Below are positions 38,572 to 48,783 of a stretch of DNA of 64,000 nt, piece by piece. Within the stretch, counting starts at the first letter, position 1; each line of letters starts with the position of its first letter. The notes under the pieces are model-generated. The model was given only the letters and a program-made list of their open reading frames with translations. It was not told where the DNA came from and did no database searches. The stretch comes from Desulfobacterales bacterium (lineage in GTDB: Bacteria > Desulfobacterota > Desulfobacteria > Desulfobacterales > Desulfosalsimonadaceae). Location of the stretch: assembly GCA_018335195.1 (NCBI GenBank), contig JAGXKN010000003.1, forward strand, positions 23,862 to 87,861, given 5' to 3'. The position numbers and the translations under genes were made by a program.

Positions 38572-40922
38572 TCCCGAACCGCCCGCACTACACCGCATTC
38601 CCGGGAATCCCGGCGCCTGGTCTGCCGGCTGCCGCCTTGCGTGTTGCTCACCGTATCCACAATCTTTTGCCAGCCCTCATCGTAGCTGGAATAGCTTTCA
38701 GAGCTCCAGTACCATTTTTCTTCCATTGCGGGAAAAAAAGGCTCGTTCTTGTAAATACCGGCCAGTTCATCTGCCGTGGGCAGCCGCCAGTCCGTGTATC
38801 CGCCGGTGGAAAGATTTTTTACGTATTCCCGGGCTTTTTCAAAAGTCATGCATTTCTCGGGCCGGGTCAGCGAGGTGTCCAGCAATTGCCACATCAGGCC
38901 GGTTTTCGCATCACGCACGACGCCGTCGGGGTTTTCCTCGTAGCGTTTGCCGGTCTGTGCCAGCAGATCCCGGAACTGCTCACTGGCCTCCGCGATGGTT
39001 TTTTTGCGCTGTCTTTGTTTCAGCTTGTTGATCTCGTCCTGGATCCGACCGGCGATCGGGGTTTCGGGGTAGGCCGACAGGTGGTCCTTGTACATCTTGA
39101 TGGCAGCGGCATAATCGCTGCCGAAATTTTTGGCCTTCCGGCGAAGAGCGGTAATTACCCTGTCCTGCTTGATCTTTTTCCGGTAGTCCGCCAGCCGGTT
39201 TTGGAGCTTGTCTGCATAGGCGTTGTCATAGCGGCTGATGTAGCTTTCGCAGAGCCCGGCGCATCGCTGCCAGTTCTGCTGTTTTTCACAGGTCTCAAGC
39301 TCGTTTCTGACAAAAATATAATACTCCCCGCTGATCTCGGAGAGCATCTCCGCTACTTGATCCGGGTGACCGCCCTCGGGGTATTTTTCCCGATATTCGG
39401 TGATGGCCGCGATTTTTTCCGGTGCCGAAGCGTCAATCATCTTTTGTTTTAACTGCTCAAAGTCCTGTTTCTCAATTCGGTTTTCCAGTTCGTTGATGCG
39501 GGATTTGGACTTGTTTGCGTATTTTGCCGGCGGATTTTGCGCCAGGTACTGCCGGCACTCGTCAATGGCCGCCTGGTGCTTGCCTTTTTCTGCCAGTTCT
39601 TTCACGGTGACGGTAAAGTTTCTGTATCGGTTTTCGGCCATGTTGTCATTGATTTTTGCAATGCGATTGCGGGTCTGCTCTATATATTGCTCGTAGCCGC
39701 CCTCGCTGCCATGATTATTGATAAATGCATGCAGCGCATCGATTTTTGCTTGCGGCTCGTCTTTGTCCCGGACCTGTTGGATCATCCGGGCATAGGCGGC
39801 TTGCCGCACCTGCTGCTGGTATTGAACATAGTATATTGTCCCGGCCGCTGCCAGCACAACGACAAGCCCGGCTGCCGCGGCCGCTGCCAGGAGATATTTG
39901 CGCTGTTTTTCCGGGGCCGACTCAACAGTCCAGTTCTTGCGGCGGCAGTACGCCTTGATGTATTTTTCCGCCTCTTCGCGTTCCATGCCGAAATCCATGG
40001 CTTTGCCCACAAGGATTTCGTAGTACTCCGGCCGGAGCTTTCCGTTGATCCCGGCAATGTCGATATCGGAATCGAGTTCCGAGAGTTTTGTCTTGGCCAG
40101 GCTGACATCATAGGCGGTTCTGGACTGTTCTGATTTGAATATGGTGATGCAGTGGCCTGCCAGGGTGCTGCTGGCCGTGGCCACGGCGTCTTTTTTGCTG
40201 CTGTGTGTCAGTTCCTTTTTCTTGCGGACGGCCGCGTTCTGAAGGCTTTTCAGGTCGGCGCTTTCCGGCAGTTCCAGGAAATCGTACAGGGAGGATTTGT
40301 TTAACAGCTTCAGGTTGTCCCGGATGGTTTTCTCAAGGGATCGGTCCAGCTGCCTGGGCTTTGGGGCTTCCAGATCCTTGTCTGTTTTGTGGACGGGGCA
40401 GCGGACCCGGCTGCGAACGTCTTCGACCTTGGCTGAGTTGCGCTTGGCAATTTTTTCGATTTCTGATTCGGTCAGATATCCCTTGGCCATGCGCAGGGTG
40501 ATCTGCTGGTCGATCCGATGGTAACTGGCGTTTTTCCGGGCATTGATCCGATCCTGGATTTCACTTTCGCGAAATCCGTGAACCTTGGCAAGCTTGGCTT
40601 TTTCCTCCTGGGTAATATGCCCCTTGCCCATGAGAATATCGATATGCCGGTCAATCTCCGGGTGCTTGTTTTCCTTGTCTTTTGCCAGAAGTCGTTTTGC
40701 CGCCTCGGCTTCCTTGGCGCGCAGGGCTTCATCCTGCATGACCCGGCGGATTTCGGGGATCATGTTGATGTATTTCTGAGCATGCAATCCCTTGGTGGGA
40801 TGATTGCGCAGCCGGCTCCATTCGGACTGCTTTTTGGAAATGGCCTTTTCAATGACCTCCGGGTTGGTCTCGGGCGGATCACAGGGCAGTTCGAGCAGAA
40901 TGTAAAAATTTTCGCGTTCCAT
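38568..40922 (-). CDS. J-like/TM/coiled-coil protein with C-terminal Lcl_C (DUF1566) domain
   Basis: Two degenerate J-like segments (FYILLELPCDPPETNPEVIEKAISKKQSEWSR; SLYDFLELPESADLKSLQNAAVRKKKEL), TM LLAAAAAAGLVVVLAAAGTIYYV, C-terminus KTGLMWQLLD...GYTDWRLPTADELAGIY...WSSESY. Confidence 0.7.
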   Translation of the reverse strand: MERENFYILLELPCDPPETNPEVIEKAISKKQSEWSRLRNHPTKGLHAQKYINMIPEIRRVMQDEALRAKEAEAAKRLLAKDKENKHPEIDRHIDILMGKGHITQEEKAKLAKVHGFRESEIQDRINARKNASYHRIDQQITLRMAKGYLTESEIEKIAKRNSAKVEDVRSRVRCPVHKTDKDLEAPKPRQLDRSLEKTIRDNLKLLNKSSLYDFLELPESADLKSLQNAAVRKKKELTHSSKKDAVATASSTLAGHCITIFKSEQSRTAYDVSLAKTKLSELDSDIDIAGINGKLRPEYYEILVGKAMDFGMEREEAEKYIKAYCRRKNWTVESAPEKQRKYLLAAAAAAGLVVVLAAAGTIYYVQYQQQVRQAAYARMIQQVRDKDEPQAKIDALHAFINNHGSEGGYEQYIEQTRNRIAKINDNMAENRYRNFTVTVKELAEKGKHQAAIDECRQYLAQNPPAKYANKSKSRINELENRIEKQDFEQLKQKMIDASAPEKIAAITEYREKYPEGGHPDQVAEMLSEISGEYYIFVRNELETCEKQQNWQRCAGLCESYISRYDNAYADKLQNRLADYRKKIKQDRVITALRRKAKNFGSDYAAAIKMYKDHLSAYPETPIAGRIQDEINKLKQRQRKKTIAEASEQFRDLLAQTGKRYEENPDGVVRDAKTGLMWQLLDTSLTRPEKCMTFEKAREYVKNLSTGGYTDWRLPTADELAGIYKNEPFFPAMEEKWYWSSESYSSYDEGWQKIVDTVSNTQGGSRQTRRRDSRECGVVRAVRD

Positions 40923-41060
40923 AAACCTATGAATGATTCGATGTCTTTATCCGGCGCCATGGACAGGTGCTGACCTGGAAAACAGGGCTTTCGGGCCCGG
41001 GGCGGGTACAATACGGGCGTTTGTCAGGCATTTTGCCCGGCTTGTTGATCAAATGGGCAA

Positions 41061-42740
41061 TCAATGCACCTCCAGGCTCTGGGATCTTTCCTTGGCCCTT
41101 TCCAATTCTTCGCCGCTTATCACGGATGCCGTGTCAAGCACCACCTCCACCTGTCTTTGTTCGCTGGTTTCCACCGCCGTAATATGGAGCTGCCCCTCGC
41201 CGTTTAGATCAAACGTGATTTCAATGGGCAGATCCGCCGGCAGGTTCGGGGGCAGGTGGAGGACTGCGGTCTTGATTTCTTCTGCATGTTCGATGGGCAC
41301 CTCGATATCGTTGGTTTCGCTTTCCATGATCTGGATCAGCACGGTTTTCTGATTTTCCACCGCGGTGAAGAATTTCTTTTTCACGTTCACCGGCACGGCC
41401 GTGTTCCGGAGCACCAGGTTGAAGACGATCTGTTCGTCCGTGGGGTTGTGGGCCACCACCCCGAAGCTCTTGCTGGTGACGTTTTTAACCCGCAGCATAG
41501 CGTTTTCCACAGAGGGCAAAGTGTAGCCGGTATCGTCTGCCAGTTCCTGGGCCGCGATTTTGAAGTCCTCGGCGGAAATTTCGCTTTTCTCAATCATTTC
41601 CGAGAGATTTTCAGGGTGCTCGATTGTTTTCTGGGTCTTCTCGGAGAGCCTGCGTACCAGGTCGTCATTTAAGGCGAGCTTCCATCCGTATATGGCCGCA
41701 CCCTTGGCCACTGCCTCGTCCGGGTCAAACACCTTGGCGGTCATGCCGAATTCATGTTCAATGCGCCCGGAAACCTGGGGCATGCGTGTGGCGCCGCCGA
41801 CCAGGATGATTTCGTCGATACCCGAATATCCCTTGTCCTGTGCGGTCTGAATCATTTCCCGGGTAAAGTCCACGGTACGCTCCAACAGGTCCTCGGTGAG
41901 TTCCTCGAATTTTTCCCGTTCGATGATCAGCTTGACCCGCTGGCCGCCGTGAGTAACGGATATGGGGGTTTTGGGTCGCTGGCTGAGAATTTTCTTGGCC
42001 TTTTCCGCCGACAGCTGTAGATCCTGCCAGGTATCGGGATCGTCGAGGATGTCCTCCTCAATGTCGGTTTCTTCCTGGAACTTTTCCACCAGGTAAGTTA
42101 CGATCCGGTCGTCCCAGTCCTTGCCGCCCAGGTTGTGATCCCCGCCGGTGCAGATCACCTCCACGGAATCCTTGCGGATGTCGATCATGGTGACGTCAAA
42201 AGTGCCGCCGCCCAGGTCGTATACCAGCACCACACGATCCTGGGAGGTATCCAGGGAGCCGTAGGCAATGGCGGCGGCTGTGGGTTCGTTGATGATCTGG
42301 CGCACGTTGAAGCCCGCAATTTCGCCGGCCTTGCGCGTGGCCTCGCGCTCGTTGATTCCGAAATAGGCCGGGCAGGTAATGACCACGTCGGTGATTTTTT
42401 CCCCCATGTATTGCGCGGCATCCTGGGCCAGCTTTTTCAATATGTAGGAAGAGATTTCCTCCGGCCGGTAGGTTTCGGATCCATACTCGAAGATGAAATT
42501 CGGCTCGCCCATGGATCGCTTGATAAAGCTGACAACCTCGTTGGGATACAGTTTGGAGCTTTCCTTGGCCACTTCACCGACCACGATGTTGTTTTCATCG
42601 AAAAACACCACCGAGGGGGTGACCCGTTCGTTTTCCGCGTTGGGGATGATCACGGCCTTGCCGTATTCATCCACATACGCAATGGAAGAGTAGGTGGTGC
42701 CCAGATCGATGCCGTATATCCGCTTGATATTCTTTTCCAT
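41061..42740 (-). CDS. Hsp70/DnaK-like chaperone lacking the C-terminal lid
   Basis: IYGIDLGTTYSSIAYVDEYG, INEPTAAAIAYG, YDLGGGTFDVTMI, ILVGGATRMPQV; ends soon after SBD-beta. Confidence 0.9.
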   Translation of the reverse strand: MEKNIKRIYGIDLGTTYSSIAYVDEYGKAVIIPNAENERVTPSVVFFDENNIVVGEVAKESSKLYPNEVVSFIKRSMGEPNFIFEYGSETYRPEEISSYILKKLAQDAAQYMGEKITDVVITCPAYFGINEREATRKAGEIAGFNVRQIINEPTAAAIAYGSLDTSQDRVVLVYDLGGGTFDVTMIDIRKDSVEVICTGGDHNLGGKDWDDRIVTYLVEKFQEETDIEEDILDDPDTWQDLQLSAEKAKKILSQRPKTPISVTHGGQRVKLIIEREKFEELTEDLLERTVDFTREMIQTAQDKGYSGIDEIILVGGATRMPQVSGRIEHEFGMTAKVFDPDEAVAKGAAIYGWKLALNDDLVRRLSEKTQKTIEHPENLSEMIEKSEISAEDFKIAAQELADDTGYTLPSVENAMLRVKNVTSKSFGVVAHNPTDEQIVFNLVLRNTAVPVNVKKKFFTAVENQKTVLIQIMESETNDIEVPIEHAEEIKTAVLHLPPNLPADLPIEITFDLNGEGQLHITAVETSEQRQVEVVLDTASVISGEELERAKERSQSLEVH

Positions 42741-43423
42741 CAGTGTGTGCTGCCTTCTTGTGCGTCTTCATTGTTGTATACATAAACAGCCACCATTTCC
42801 GGCCGGAGCACCTTGTCGTCCCATTCATATCCCGGCCGGATACTGGCGGCAACTTTTTTGTCCAGATCCGGATCAAATGTTTCGATTTTTTTGATAACGC
42901 GCTGGCGGGTACTGTCAAAATATTGAGTGCCGCACGTAAACGGTACTACGCCCTGCCATGAAAACAGGTCTTCAATATCCGAGGCGATATCTTCCAGAAA
43001 TTTCAACAGGGTTGGCAGGGTTTCTTCGGTGGGGGGTTCGTCTTCATAATGCGTTTTCAACTTCCGGATGTCATCCACGATCTTGATGGCATCGGTAATC
43101 ATGGAGTGGAAATGCTTTTTGATAAGGCCTTCCCGGTATCCCTGCAGGTCCCGGTGAAGCCCGTCAATGATCTTGTTTTTGTGCTGGTCGTTCTTGAGCT
43201 TGGCCTCGAATTCACTGGAAAGCGCCTGCATTTGTTCCCGAAGATCGTTTATCGCATCCATGAGGTCCGACCCGCTGTTTTCGGCGCTTTCCGGCTGCTG
43301 TGCAACAGGGGGGTCACCGTATTGAACCCCGTTTTCGTCTTCGAAGCGGATGTTTACATCGAATTGCGTTTCATCCGTCTGCGTGCCGGGATCTTTTTTT
43401 TCATTGCCGTCGTCTTGCATCAT
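42740..43423 (-). CDS. divergent GrpE-like nucleotide exchange factor
   Basis: Coiled-coil then IRPGYEWDDKVLRPEMVAVYVYN, GrpE-like beta segment; stop overlaps the Hsp70 start. Confidence 0.7.
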   Translation of the reverse strand: MMQDDGNEKKDPGTQTDETQFDVNIRFEDENGVQYGDPPVAQQPESAENSGSDLMDAINDLREQMQALSSEFEAKLKNDQHKNKIIDGLHRDLQGYREGLIKKHFHSMITDAIKIVDDIRKLKTHYEDEPPTEETLPTLLKFLEDIASDIEDLFSWQGVVPFTCGTQYFDSTRQRVIKKIETFDPDLDKKVAASIRPGYEWDDKVLRPEMVAVYVYNNEDAQEGSTH

Positions 43424-43545
43424 TGTATGCCAAGTCGGAGTGTGTAGATACGGATATGGAACTCCACCTGCCATTTTTCCGTGTCGTTAAAAAAGGGCCA
43501 ATTATTGGTATTTTTTGAAAATTAAACTACACCACCGGCAATTTG

Positions 43546-44211
43546 TCAAGCAAAAACCTTGGTTTCCCGGCGTATCCAGTCCGTCCAGAGCGCTATGCCC
43601 CGGCCGGTTTTGGCCGAGATTTCAAATGTCGGCATGCCGGGATTCAGGCTCTGAACGCGCTGTTTTAAGGCGGCCGGGTCAAAATCGGACAGTTCCATCA
43701 TGTCGATTTTGTTGACCAGCAGTACGTCGGCCCGCGTAAACATCAGGGGATACTTCAGCGGCTTATCATCGCCTTCGGGCACGCTTAAGATCATGGCGTT
43801 TTTAATGGCACCGGTGTCAAATTCTGCAGGACAGACCAGGTTGCCGACATTTTCAATGAATACCAGGTCAAAGGATTCCGATCCCAGGCCTTCAAGGCCG
43901 GTTTTGACCATGGCGGCATCCAGGTGGCAGAAGCCGGCGGTGCGGAGCTGAACCGCGGTTACGCCGGTTTCCCGGATTTTCTCGGCATCAACCATGGAAT
44001 CGATATCCGCTTCGATGATCCCGATTTTGAATTCTTCTTTTAATGCGGCGATGGTCTTGAGCAGCAAGGAAGTCTTGCCCGCCCCGGGCGAGGACATGAG
44101 GTTGACGGCAAAACATCTGTCCCGGCGGAGCTTGTCGCGCAGCTTGCGGGCAGCTTCGTCGTTGTCGGAAAGGATGTCTTCTTTTACCTCGATGAGCTTG
44201 ATTTCGTCCAT
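43546..44211 (-). CDS. hypB: hydrogenase nickel incorporation GTPase HypB
   Basis: NLMSSPGAGKTSLLLKTI...GIIEADIDSMVDAEKI...NVGNLVCPAEFDTG. Confidence 0.93.
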   Translation of the reverse strand: MDEIKLIEVKEDILSDNDEAARKLRDKLRRDRCFAVNLMSSPGAGKTSLLLKTIAALKEEFKIGIIEADIDSMVDAEKIRETGVTAVQLRTAGFCHLDAAMVKTGLEGLGSESFDLVFIENVGNLVCPAEFDTGAIKNAMILSVPEGDDKPLKYPLMFTRADVLLVNKIDMMELSDFDPAALKQRVQSLNPGMPTFEISAKTGRGIALWTDWIRRETKVFA

Positions 44212-44564
44212 TACATCGCCTCCATTTCCTTGATATAGTATTCTCTGCCCGAGAGAAAGGAAAAGTCTCCTTCGGTGCCGCATTCCGGGCAGCTCAAGCC
44301 GTCCATCTCCTCTTTTCGGATTTTTATGGTGTGTTGACAGTTCCGGCACTTGAGGGTGATGGGAATCCGTTCGATTTTCAGCACGGCGCCCGCGGCCGGG
44401 GTGTCTTTGCTCAGGTAATCAAAGTAATGCTGGACCCATTGGTTTTCCAGGTCGCTTAACTCCCCGATATGCAGCGTAACGGATACCACCCGGCTGACCC
44501 GGTTTTTTTCCGCGTGCTTGAGGATGATGTTGAGAATGCTTTCGGTTACCGGCAGTTCATGCAT
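44211..44564 (-). CDS. hypA: hydrogenase maturation nickel metallochaperone HypA
   Basis: MHELPVTESILNIILKHAEKNRVSRVVSVTLHIGELSDL; CRNC/CPEC zinc site. Confidence 0.94.
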   Translation of the reverse strand: MHELPVTESILNIILKHAEKNRVSRVVSVTLHIGELSDLENQWVQHYFDYLSKDTPAAGAVLKIERIPITLKCRNCQHTIKIRKEEMDGLSCPECGTEGDFSFLSGREYYIKEMEAM

Positions 44565-45092
44565 TTTTTCTGGTCCTGTGGGGTTTGCGGTTCGGCCCGG
44601 AACATATGGAGCACCATACCGGAAAGCATCTGCTTTGTAAAACCGAAAAAAATTGCGGCCGCCCCGTCAATCTCCGCACGGGAAAATCCTGACGGGTCCT
44701 GCAGACATCGACAACAACTCATCCGGGGGAACACACAGGATCGCCCCTAAACCGGGGTTTTTAAAGCTTTCCGGATTCAGATCGGTGAATCTGCCGACGG
44801 GTGTGGCCAGGGCGGGACGGCGGGGTGGTTTGCGCAGATGCATCGGGCGCGGCAGGGGACGGCAGATGCGGAAACTTCCCCGCCGGCCCGACTCTGGGAA
44901 AAACCGGGAAGACACGTTTTTTTTCGCAGGACACAGCGGATTTGAAAAGCAGCAGCCACCAACCCGCGAGTCGTTGCAGTATTGGGTATTTTTCCTTTCG
45001 TTTTTGATCCCGATGCCGGGGATAAAAGGGTTTTCCCGCTCCGGGGACATGGGAACGGATTCGGCCGTGCCGGTCCGCCGGGTTTGTGGGGT

Positions 45093-45770
45093 CTACATAA
45101 TGCTAAGGGCTTCGTCCTCCATGAGTTTTGATGCGTGATCAATGGAGACCGCGTAGGAGATGTTTGTTTTTATGGGGGTCTCGCTGCGTTTAAGCTGACG
45201 GGGCATCAGTTCCTGGGGCTCGAAGCGTCCGCCGACCACCCCGATGATCCGGCCGTCATACAGGTTGATCAGGGGGGCGCCACGGCTGCCGTCGTGCACC
45301 ATGGTGTCAAAGAGAAGGATATGGGTTTCATTGCCAGACAGGATCTTGGCGCTGACAACCGCCTGCTTTATCAAATGAACGTAGATGTGGTAGTGGCCAA
45401 AGGGGAAGCCCAGGCAGGCCACGGTGTTGCCGATGGGAACTTCCTCCGGGATGCCCATGATGTGCTCGGGCATGGTGACCTCAATTTCCTGGACGAATTT
45501 GAGCAGGGCAATGTCACGCTGCCGGTCGATCTGGCGGATTTCCACGGAAATGGGGGCCACGCTTTCAGCCGAGACAGAAACAAATCCGGCGGCTTCCTCC
45601 ATAGGCGCCACCATGAGTTCGTCTTGCCCTGTAATCAGGTGCGCAGCGGTCAACAGGTATCCATCAGCATGCACAAGAAATGCGGTGCCGCAAAAGGCCA
45701 CCTCGTCTTTTTCCTTGCGGAAAAGCATCATGGAAGCGCCCTTGTACTGGTAATAAATGTCCTGGAGCAT
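45093..45770 (-). CDS. trypsin-like serine protease
   Basis: GTAFLVHADGYLLTAAHLI (His), RQRDIALLKF (Asp), VHDGSRGAPLIN (Ser). Confidence 0.75.
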   Translation of the reverse strand: MLQDIYYQYKGASMMLFRKEKDEVAFCGTAFLVHADGYLLTAAHLITGQDELMVAPMEEAAGFVSVSAESVAPISVEIRQIDRQRDIALLKFVQEIEVTMPEHIMGIPEEVPIGNTVACLGFPFGHYHIYVHLIKQAVVSAKILSGNETHILLFDTMVHDGSRGAPLINLYDGRIIGVVGGRFEPQELMPRQLKRSETPIKTNISYAVSIDHASKLMEDEALSIM

Positions 45771-45863
45771 AGAAATTCCTTTTTAATTCAACAGTTGGAT
45801 GTCTTCATTGTTTTGCAGAAATAAACATGACAAAAAAACATGCCCCTTCAGGGCAGGACCGGA

Positions 45864-46787
45864 CTATGGAAGCCATTTATCAACCCTGTCCGGGTGCGTG
45901 CGGATCCATCGCAAAGCCTTTTCATAGGGAAATCGCCCTTTGTCCTCCTGGATCCACATCATTACCTGGCCCGCGTCTTCGGGCTCCCAGAAAAAGTTGT
46001 CCAGGATCCGGTAGGCCCGGGGCTTATCCGCTTGCAGCCCTTGGCGGGCGATGGTGCTGATGTGTCCGGATCCGCCGTAGACTCCCTCGGGATCATCCAG
46101 GAATTTCAGGTTCCAGCGGGAAAAGATCCAGTGCGGCAGCCATCCGGTGAACACAATCCAGTTTTGATGCCGGATGGCATGTGAAAGCTCGGCCACCATG
46201 GAGATCTCGCTGGATTCCACGAGCCGGAATTCCTCCAGCCCGTAGACTTCCATGGCCTCCCGGGTTTTTTCCATGATTCCGGCTTCGGGCTCGATGCCGA
46301 TAATGCGGTGGTTGAATTTGTCTGCATGGGCTTTTAATTCCGTGATGGAATCGATGCCCATATAAGGCTTGTTTCGAATGCCGGTGCCTGCGGTCAGGCG
46401 GCCCCGGGTGACATTCGGGACCACCAGCCCGATCTTGGTGCCTTCCAGGTTGGGCCCCAGGTTTATAACCCGGTCGCTGAAGCGTTCATAATAATTGGCG
46501 TGGGTGTCGGGCAGCCAGGCCGAAAGGGTGGCGTCTGCTTTGCCCTTGGCCACTGCAGCCCACATTTTATCCACATTCAGAGATACCAGTTCGCATTTTA
46601 TTCCCAGTTTTTCTTCAAATACGGCCTTTACCAGGTTGGCTGAGGCCACCGAAGACGACCAGTTCGTATGTGCCAGCCGGACGGATCGGTTTGTATCTGC
46701 TGCCTGAACGTCCGGGCCGCTGAGTAAAAAAAACGTGCCAATGCAGAGTATCATGGTTGTTGCCAGAATACGGATTGCACGATTCAC
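45864..46787 (-). CDS. glycine betaine ABC transporter substrate-binding protein (OpuAC-like)
   Basis: Signal peptide; KADATLSAWLPDTHANYYERF, WIVFTGWLPHWIF. Confidence 0.87.
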   Translation of the reverse strand: MNRAIRILATTMILCIGTFFLLSGPDVQAADTNRSVRLAHTNWSSSVASANLVKAVFEEKLGIKCELVSLNVDKMWAAVAKGKADATLSAWLPDTHANYYERFSDRVINLGPNLEGTKIGLVVPNVTRGRLTAGTGIRNKPYMGIDSITELKAHADKFNHRIIGIEPEAGIMEKTREAMEVYGLEEFRLVESSEISMVAELSHAIRHQNWIVFTGWLPHWIFSRWNLKFLDDPEGVYGGSGHISTIARQGLQADKPRAYRILDNFFWEPEDAGQVMMWIQEDKGRFPYEKALRWIRTHPDRVDKWLP

Positions 46788-46824
46788 GGTATCCCCCTTT
46801 GAATTCGAAATAAATGCTTTTGAT

Positions 46825-48462
46825 TTACCACAGCCGCCGCCGGCCGAAGGTCTTATCCAGAGGCGGCTTGTGCTTAATCCGAAATTCCCGGGTTTCCCGG
46901 TCTCCTATTCGGATTTCCTTGGGTGCGGCATATTCTGACAGGCCGCGGTACAGGGCGAAACACATTCCCAGCAGCACCAGGGCAAACGGCAGGCCCGTGG
47001 TGATCGTGGCGGTCTGCAGGGCGACCAGGCCGCCGCCGACCAGCAGGGATGCCGCCACTGCGCCTTCCAGAATCGCCCAGAACAGCCGGGAGAGCACCGG
47101 CGGATTGGGATTGCCGCCCGAGGTGATGATGTCAATAACCATGGACCCGGAGTCCGAGGAGGTGACAAAGAACGTGATAATCACAATTATGGCTAGGCTT
47201 GATGTGAGCATCGAGAGCGGAAAGTTTTCCAACAGTACAAACAGGGAGACCGGAATGTTTTCCTGTACCGCCCGGGCAATGCCGCCCCCGCCGAACATTT
47301 CAATAAAAAGTGCGGTGTTTCCGAAAATGGTGACCCACAAAAAGGTCACCATCGTGGGCACCAGAAGTACGCCCAGGATGAACTGCCGGATCGAGCGGCC
47401 GTAGGAAACCCGCGCAATGAACATGCCCACAAACGGGGACCATGCGATCCACCAGGACCAGTAAAAAATGGTCCAGCCCTGCTGCCATTCTGTATGCTCG
47501 TAGGTTTCGTTCCAGGTGCTCAGCTGCGGCAGATGTTGGAGATAGTAACCGATATTTTCCAGCAGTGCATCCATGACAAACAGCGTGGGCCCCACCAGCA
47601 TCACAAACAGGGCCAGAAGCGCGGCAAAGCCGATGTTGATTTCACTCAGGCGCCGGATGCCCTTGTCCAGGCCCTTGATTACCGACCAGGTGGCCACCCC
47701 GGTAATGCATCCGATTAGAATCACTTGGATCATCGGGGATTGTCCGATGCCCAGCAGGTAGTCGAGACCGGCGTTTACCTGCTGGACGCCGAGCCCCAGG
47801 GAAGTGGCCACGCCGAAAAGCGTTGCCACGGTTGCCAGGATGTCAATGGTATTGCCGGCCCAGCCGTAGATGCGTTCTCCCAAAAGCGGGTAAAAAGCAG
47901 TCCGGATGGACAGGGGCAACCCCTTGTTAAATGCAAAAAAGGCCAGGGAAAGTCCAACCATGGCATAAATCGCCCATGGATGCAGGCCCCAGTGCAGAAA
48001 CGTGATATCCATGGCCTTTCTGGCCGCTTCGGTGGTGCCCGGCTCGGTCAGGGGATTGGCCGCATAATGGAACATGGGCTCTGCCACCCCGTAAAAGAGC
48101 AGACCGATGCCCATGCCCGCGGAAAAGAGCATGGAAAACCATCCCAGGGTGGAAAATTCCGGGCGGGCATCGGGCCCGCCCAGCCGGATGTCTCCGAAAC
48201 GACCGGCCAGCAGCACAAGGATAAAAACCAGTACGATATTGACCGTCCAGATAAAAAGCCATCCGGCATATTCGGATGTCCTGCTTTGCATCTGCTGGAA
48301 AATGTCTCCCACGTACTGCTGGAAGACAATGGTGGCGGCGACAAATAGGATAATCAGGGCCGCTGAAATAAAAAACACCTGCGGGTGGACATCCAGTTGG
48401 AACCAGCTTTCTTCTGGACTGGATTCTGCGTTGGTTTTGTCCGGCTCCTGGTTTTTTTCCAT
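46825..48462 (-). CDS. BCCT family betaine/choline transporter
   Basis: GMGIGLLFYGVAEPMFHY, HWGLHPWAIYAMVGLSLAFFAFNKGLPLSIRTAFYPLLG. Confidence 0.94.
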   Translation of the reverse strand: MEKNQEPDKTNAESSPEESWFQLDVHPQVFFISAALIILFVAATIVFQQYVGDIFQQMQSRTSEYAGWLFIWTVNIVLVFILVLLAGRFGDIRLGGPDARPEFSTLGWFSMLFSAGMGIGLLFYGVAEPMFHYAANPLTEPGTTEAARKAMDITFLHWGLHPWAIYAMVGLSLAFFAFNKGLPLSIRTAFYPLLGERIYGWAGNTIDILATVATLFGVATSLGLGVQQVNAGLDYLLGIGQSPMIQVILIGCITGVATWSVIKGLDKGIRRLSEINIGFAALLALFVMLVGPTLFVMDALLENIGYYLQHLPQLSTWNETYEHTEWQQGWTIFYWSWWIAWSPFVGMFIARVSYGRSIRQFILGVLLVPTMVTFLWVTIFGNTALFIEMFGGGGIARAVQENIPVSLFVLLENFPLSMLTSSLAIIVIITFFVTSSDSGSMVIDIITSGGNPNPPVLSRLFWAILEGAVAASLLVGGGLVALQTATITTGLPFALVLLGMCFALYRGLSEYAAPKEIRIGDRETREFRIKHKPPLDKTFGRRRLW

Positions 48463-48783
48463 TCCCGATCCTTGTCTGTACGTTTGGATGGGATTGCAAA
48501 AGCCTGCAAACGGATTTTTTGACGTGGGGTGTAACTTGTTACCTATTTATTATCATTCGGTTTTCCATTCCGGTCAAATTTTCCGCCGGGTTGCACAAGT
48601 TCTGCAAATGCGCATATTTATATGTCGGTAATAGGGCAATAAATGATTTCATATAAACTTGACGAAAACGGAAATTTTGGATAACTTAAATATTATATTG
48701 TTTTTTATTTTATGGATATGTTCAATCCATGTTGGATGTGACTTTTTACAGGAAACCGGAAAATTGTAAAAAGAGAGAAAAAG

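Noticed and set aside
44653-45138. 161-aa plus ORF and 127/121-aa minus ORFs in the hypA-protease gap
   Set aside because: Arg/Pro/Gly-rich and Ser-rich translations without RBS or family resemblance.
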